This document shows, one piece after another, positions 59,007 through 64,000 of a stretch of 64,000 nt of DNA (its first letter is position 1; every line of letters begins with the position of its first letter). The stretch is from NCBI RefSeq assembly GCF_051014685.1, contig NC_135055.1:1984001-2048000 (forward strand), in the 5' to 3' direction. A program made the translations under genes and the position numbers. The notes beneath the pieces are model-generated. The model saw nothing but the letters and a program-made list of their open reading frames with translations, was not told the DNA's origin and ran no database searches. Source of the DNA: Ptiloglossa arizonensis (taxonomy: Eukaryota > Arthropoda > Insecta > Hymenoptera > Colletidae).

Positions 59007-61060
59007 CTAGAACGACATAGATAAAAGGGAGTTCGGTGGCGCTGGAGCGAAGAACTGGAGAGGTGTTTCAGCTTTCGGCGGCCACGCCGGCCTCTCTCCG
59101 GCCTTAGAAGCCACTTTTCTTCGTAGTTTAATCCCACTTCGAACTCCCTCCTGTCCCCCTTGTCCACGGTCCGTACAGTTTACCGTGGAAGTTGGAATTC
59201 GCCGCTGCTTCCTTTCAACGGAGAACGTTTTGCCCCTTTTGTCCCGGCCCGTTGCTCGGAACGGGTCAAAACAGGTCTCGCTGCTTTTCTTTTCGTTCTT
59301 TCAACGATTCCCTGCGTTCGTGCCGAGAAAAACGATGTTTTTGCTACGCTTGCTGTTGTTATCGGCTGGCTTCTTTCTTCCCGGAGTTTATTATTTAAGG
59401 ACGTTGTGCGAGGTGAATTTATGTTACCAGAAATAGGATCAAATTCTCCGCGGAGATGGACACCGGTTCGTTGATTCGTTCGCGGGACACTAAACTAACC
59501 ACGATTCGATTCGAGACAATTATTTACTTTTGTATAGAATGATAACGAAAATTCACGAGATTCTTTCAGAATCGATTCCTCGTGTCGATACAGATCAAAG
59601 TATCCTTTTCCATTTTGCAATACGAGACCTCGTTGTCGAGATACGAGCGTTTAAAGTTTGCGCGCGCGCGAATGTCACGCGGCGCGTGCGCACAGCCGCG
59701 CGGTCAGCTGACTGAAATACAAATGGCGCGTGCCGAGAATCAGGTAAACTTTCACTGCCTGTATCTTGGCAACAAAACTTCGGATCGCAAAATGGCAAAG
59801 GACTTTTCGACTTCTTCTCGCGCAACGAATCGATCCTGATGTGAGAAAATTTCTAAATATAGAACTCTAATTTTTTCCATGTATTTAAACAGTAATTAGA
59901 CTCCCTAATGGGAGGTGAAAAGAGTGACGAATTGGGAATTTTTCGTCCATTCTTGCGAGTTTCAATCTAAATTCTACGAACCCTCTACGCAGAACCCTCA
60001 GTAAACACTACTATTCAATCTTCGACGTATCAGACAGACAATTCCCGACAAACTTACCACCCCTATCGTGCTCTAACTTCCGTTCATTCACCGGGAGTAA
60101 TACGACTCTCCACCCTCCTCTCTCATACTCTCGCGCCATTTTCCACCAGAATTTCGCGGAAAACAAGCTCGCGACTTCTCTCCTGGGAGATTCATTAGCA
60201 AGTAAAAACGCCAAAAAAAAAAAAATATTCTCCCCCACCGCCATCTGTTACTCCTGTCCTCCTTCGTTGATTCCTCGGTGCAGCCATCGACCGACTACCA
60301 TTCAGCAGTCCGTGGTGTCTCTTATTCACCCTCTCGCTCTTTCACCCTCTCTGTGCCCTGCAACTCCTCCCTGCGACAGTCCTTTACACGCGCACAAGCG
60401 ACTATCCCCTTCAGCCAGGTCGGCATTGTTTCTCGAGCGGCTATTCGCGTCGGGTTAATTAGTCCACGCTCCAGTTAGTGAAAATTGAATCCAAACGGTC
60501 GACCTACGGCCCTTCGTTTACCGCGCATTTACGTGCAGTAAGCAGGCAGGCCGCCGAAAACCCTGGCTGTCGTCTATTCAGTCCACCCGATAACGAGCGG
60601 GGGGTGGTAACAGGGGGACAGAGGCTAATTAGCCGCTCACTTTTACGCCCCGTTCGAAGGAAAAACACGGCCGCGGATCAAAGAATTCGGTCACACCGGG
60701 CGCAACCGTGGACGATTTTTCTAGGGTCTTTCAGGGATCGCCGTCAGCACTTGGCCAGTCAGCGTTTTCGTCGTTAATTGCCGGTCTCCTTTCTCCCTCT
60801 CTCGCTTCTTCCATGCAACCCCTTCCGTTAACCATTCCGGTTCTTTCGTTGACTTTCGAAATATCGCTTTCCATCCGTCGATTGAACTCGACGGCCGACG
60901 ACCCACGGTGCCACGAATCCCGATGAAAAAATCGCCGCGATAACACAGCGTCGTTTTTCATTGTCAAGGTGCTCGGATGGAGATTCCTCTTTTTTTTTTT
61001 AGACGGGGAATTTTGTTTCGAATATTTTCTCCGTTAATTTACCGGTGTTTGGAAACACGG
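59007..61060. promoter_or_regulatory. Large GC-rich promoter-like island
   Basis: The most extended CpG-rich region of the window. It includes GCGCGTGCGCA at 59682-59692, similar to the NRF-1 site, a CG run at 59660-59670, a CAGCTG palindrome (GTCAGCTGAC) near 59703-59712, AATGGCG motifs on both strands (59722 plus, about 60134 and 60244 minus) and a CT-rich stretch near 60330-60370. These resemble bidirectional housekeeping promoters. Many mutually overlapping short frames are present and not called. Confidence 0.4.
59723..59743 (+). CDS. Possible first coding exon (seven codons)
   Basis: ATGGCGCGTGCCGAGAATCAG is followed by GTAAAC, a good donor, so a seven-codon first exon (MARAENQ, phase 0) is possible. 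The ATGGCG start in a CpG-rich, NRF-1-like context supports it. No downstream exon could be joined to it. Confidence 0.13.
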
Positions 61061-61234
61061 TACGTTGTTTGGAACGTTTTCGAAGAATGGAAAGTTAGCA
61101 TTGTATGGAGCGAATGTGACACGTACGAGGTTCGATGAGAAAATAACCAGAATTTCTTCATTTCTTTTCGTACTACGCTTTGTATTGCTATCTACGATCA
61201 TCCCTGCAATTTTCAGCCATTTTGGATGCACAGT

Positions 61235-61576
61235 TCGAGACCAAAAGAAACGCTTATACCGTCTTTTACGTCGTTTGCGGACGACAATTAAAAGAAAAAC
61301 GACAACTGCGGGCAAACAATTCCTGGATTTTTCATCACGATCGCGCACCAACGTAAAAACGGTACTGTCACGGTGCAACGATCCCCGTATTCGTCATGTA
61401 CGGTCCCCTCTGATTTTTTTCTATCTCCCAAAGTGAAAAGGTTATTGAAAGGACAACAGGACAATGAAATAAAGCAACAATCGCTGAAAGAGCCGAAGGC
61501 TATAAAAAACAGTGACTGTCAAACATTTTTCGAAGATTGGACAAAAACATTGGCACGACCGAGTAAATATTAATAT
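61235..61576 (+). pseudogene. Dead mariner transposase fragment (C-terminal half)
   Basis: Three successive frames give recognisable mariner transposase pieces: LYRLLRRLRTTIKRK from about 61254, then NNSWIFHHDRAPT (about 61315-61353), then SPYSSCTVPSDFF and LSPKVKRLLKGQ with CFEDW-like TFFEDW near the end, stopping at TAA 61571-61573. HHD (codon 61339-61341) and the SDFF aspartate (61412-61414) correspond to the second and third catalytic residues of the D,D34D triad. They lie 73 bp apart instead of about 105, so roughly 32 bp are lost with frameshifts. The N-terminal half and terminal repeats were not found. It was inactive long ago. Confidence 0.85.
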
Positions 61577-62460
61577 CTGTACGTAAATAAATAAAATACG
61601 TAAATGAAAATTATCGTTACTGGTGTAACCAGGTGTAAAATCACGGAAGGTATCCTCGAAGGAATAATTTAATTTTTCGCTCGCTCTTACACGTCGTACC
61701 TTTCAAAACGGTTGGTTCCTCTCGTGAAATAAGAGTATCAACGAAACAAGGCATACGGTTCTCAACTTCGAAACATTCGAGCAAACTCTCATCGTCTCGT
61801 CGACACCGAAAGAAATTTCCAACCGTCCACGAATTCGAAAATGTTTCTTCTTCTCCGATCCAGCATTTCTTATTCTCGAGGTCTCTCTATTCGCGCGCGG
61901 TCCCCCTACTCGCGCGTGGATTGTCGATCGATAAAACGTTCTCGCTCTCCTCTCTCCGTTGGTTCCTCGACGGCCTGGCCCCTCGTGATAGGACAGGTCG
62001 CGGGACAGGACCGTCTCGCCGCAAAACTCGATCGTTCGATAGTTCTCGATTTTTGATTTTCAATAGAATAACCCGATAATATCCGTTTCAACTCGGCCAG
62101 ACGGACGTCTCTTCTCCACCAACCCCACGGCTACCCGGCCACGTTGTTCTCTCGTCTCGAACCGATTCGCGGACGTGCTCGACGCGGACGGTATGCGAAA
62201 ATTGAAAACCAATGAAAAGGCTCGGAGGCGCCCGGTACGCGCAATTTTTCCGCCCCTTTCTGCCCTTCTGCCCGACCCTTCCGGAACGATGACAAATATG
62301 AATGGTTCCGAACCCCGGAACTTTAATTACCGTCACTATCGAGCATCGTCGACGAGAGGCCAACAAAAGAAATTAAACGCGCGCGATACGCCGGTGTAGC
62401 AGCCACGCGGACAGATGGAGGTTAAACGGTTAGGTTTTTCGGCGACTTCCACAGGGATTT
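61577..62460. other. GC-rich tail of the island
   Basis: CpG-rich sequence from about 61840 to 62400 with overlapping 61-92-codon frames and no domains. No core promoter could be assigned. Confidence 0.35.
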
Positions 62461-62860
62461 ATTGGCCACGTTATTGGCAACGGTGTTAAGGTTCGTGTAA
62501 CGACGTATTCGAAACGAAATACACGAACGAGTTTTCACCGAAATGCCTTTGATTTTTTCATCGATGTATTCAAGTGATCAACTTCCGTGGCTTAGGTTCA
62601 GTGTTTTATTATTTCTCGTGTCGTAATTTTAGCACATGGTAGATTCGGGACAAACGTAGATTTAAGAGAACGTAGTTTTAAGGATTATCCTGAAAGAGGG
62701 TAATGGAAGAGGAAGTCTGTGTCGGATATTTGACGAGCAACGAGTGAGGGTGGAAGAGAGTGTGCGATGGGAGTGAGGGAAAGGGTTAAGGGCCTTCCTT
62801 TTTTCGGAAGAAAAGTCTGTGTTGAGCCAAGAGTCGTTAAGCGTTGTAGAGAGTTGTATT
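62461..62860. other. Non-coding sequence
   Basis: Nothing recognised. Confidence 0.45.
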
Positions 62861-62861
62861 A

Positions 62862-63093
62862 CGAGGTTGTTCGATAAGTTGTGTCGTTTTTTTTCGTTGT
62901 AAAAAAAAATATAATATAGTACTATGACGATCAACTTTGAACAAGTTAAATATCGTTGTAAATATACGAACGAGTCGACAGATCTACGCGAAAGTTCACA
63001 TATGCTTATCAAACGGTAGTATCATCTTTAGAAAAATAAAACGACGAATAACTCCATTTTTTATCGAACGACAAAACTTATTGAGCAACATAT
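62862..63093. mobile_element. Mariner-type MITE, copy 2
   Basis: A 232-bp copy of the 52061 element, flanked by TA. Left end CGAGGTTGTTCGATAAGTTG, right end reversed ATATGTTGCTCAATAAGTTT. The interior shares CGAACGAGTCGACAGATCTA with copy 1, and the copies differ by small indels (AATATAATATAGT, GTTAAATATC insertions here). Same orientation as copy 1. Confidence 0.88.
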
Positions 63094-64000
63094 TATAGTT
63101 ATATTATTTACTGTTATCTATCTCTCGTCAAAGTATTCGTTATTTATAATTTAATAAATAAATAATTCATATTAGCACCGAGCCAACGGAGCATTTGCCA
63201 CAGATTCTGTATTTGTTGATTACTATCATATTTGACGAAAAGTAGTACTATTAGAATTGTATTATTTGTGTAGTAAATTTGAGGTGAAATATATGGGAAA
63301 AATTATTTATATTTTAATACGTGTATTAAATCATTAAATCATTTGAGGAGGTATTATTTTACCTACCTCTTGTATATGATATTTAAAGACTATTAGCAAT
63401 TAGCCTTGCAAATTACCTTCCATTGGTTGGTTGTGATGTTAACTTTTTCTTCAAAATACAATATATGTCCCTCAGGGATATCTTCAAATCTCTTATCCCT
63501 ATTCTAAATTGTTCAAACCACTTTTATGCTACACCTTCACAATTATTGTAGAAGTGCATAAAAATCTTTCGAACTCGGTAACCTTTGATCCAAGTTTGAA
63601 CTTGTTGAACAAACATGCACGTATAACAGCGTTAACAGAAGTTTTCCAGCGAGCATTTATAGTAAACGTGATACATCGAAGATGTACAAACTAACCGATT
63701 TCGAGTTTTTCAAGCTATTCGACGTGTAAAAGCAATAACAGGTAATGAAACAACTCAACACCAAATGTCGAAATTACCACTCGGGAAAAATCACGCAAAC
63801 TTTCCGAGGCGTCTAATAATACCGCCATTATTATTTATAACACTTCGCCATCTTCGTTCGAAAGGTTTCTGATTAATTATCGTTACTCTCGGAGGTGATT
63901 TCTCAGTTCATCGATCTTTTAAATCTTTTCCTAGCTGGCGAATGTTCCAGGGAATAGCGAGAAGGACGAGGCAACATTTCCCATCCCAAAGCGATTTTCT
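63094..64000. other. AT-rich non-coding sequence
   Basis: No supported gene. A minus-strand GAAGATGGCGAAG motif lies near 63846-63858, similar to the YY1/TISU type, without other promoter evidence. Confidence 0.45.

Noticed and set aside
58500..62400. Complete gene in the large CpG island
   Set aside because: Only isolated exon-like pieces were found; they could not be joined by frame and splice phase, and the single recognisable protein is a transposase fossil.
51958..63012. Two minus frames sharing a SRRSVDSFVYLQ peptide as a gene family
   Set aside because: The shared peptide lies wholly in the two mariner MITEs and is explained by their common DNA.

Overview
The window reads as eukaryotic, AT-rich, CpG-rich, mostly non-coding DNA, and an insect is most likely, probably a hymenopteran such as a bee. 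Three things point that way: the mariner and piggyBac type elements, the many TTCGAATA-based minisatellites, and the alternation of AT-rich stretches with small GC/CpG-rich islands. No operons, tRNA or rRNA genes, CRISPR arrays or confident complete host genes were seen. It is best read as intergenic or long-intron sequence with possible promoter islands. The species call is inference; no host gene was recognised that would fix it.

Layout. 1-5.3 kb is unique non-coding DNA with a Z-DNA-prone CG/TG/TA microsatellite at 3.4 kb. 5.4-6.75 kb is a promoter-like island with a double CCAAT palindrome. 6.75-16 kb is AT-rich and carries three TTCGAATA-type arrays (10.6, 12.5 and 12.9 kb), one uncertain 212-codon frame and an inverted-repeat element at 14.4 kb. 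16-18.1 kb holds two arrays around a GC-rich island. 18-30 kb is mostly featureless, apart from a possible minus-strand terminal exon (20.3-20.7 kb), arrays at 22.1 and 27.9 kb and a GC island at 25.3-25.9 kb. 30.8-34.4 kb is a double GC island with strong G-quadruplex motifs, split by a 294-bp-period array. 36.8-42.5 kb is rich in tandem repeats: 202-bp duplication, 33-bp minisatellite, 24-bp array, 176-179-bp array, 43-bp palindrome array. 45.3-49.4 kb has a 45-bp array, three dispersed copies of a conserved ~30-45 bp block, and a tandem array whose units look like small exons. 51-53.4 kb is a cluster of small DNA-transposon derivatives (mariner-type, piggyBac-type and a third family). 55.2-58.5 kb has more arrays. 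58.9-62.4 kb is the largest GC-rich, promoter-like island and contains a dead mariner transposase fragment at 61.2-61.6 kb. A second copy of the 52-kb mariner MITE lies at 62.9 kb.

The strongest calls are the mariner transposase relic, the paired mariner MITEs, the piggyBac-type MITE, the 53.2-kb TIR element and the tandem arrays. All host coding calls are tentative: they rest only on open frames next to plausible splice sites. The most unusual patterns are the family of unrelated-period arrays built on one self-complementary core, the exon-like cassette array at 48.4-49.2 kb, and the 43-bp array of TACGTGA palindromes.
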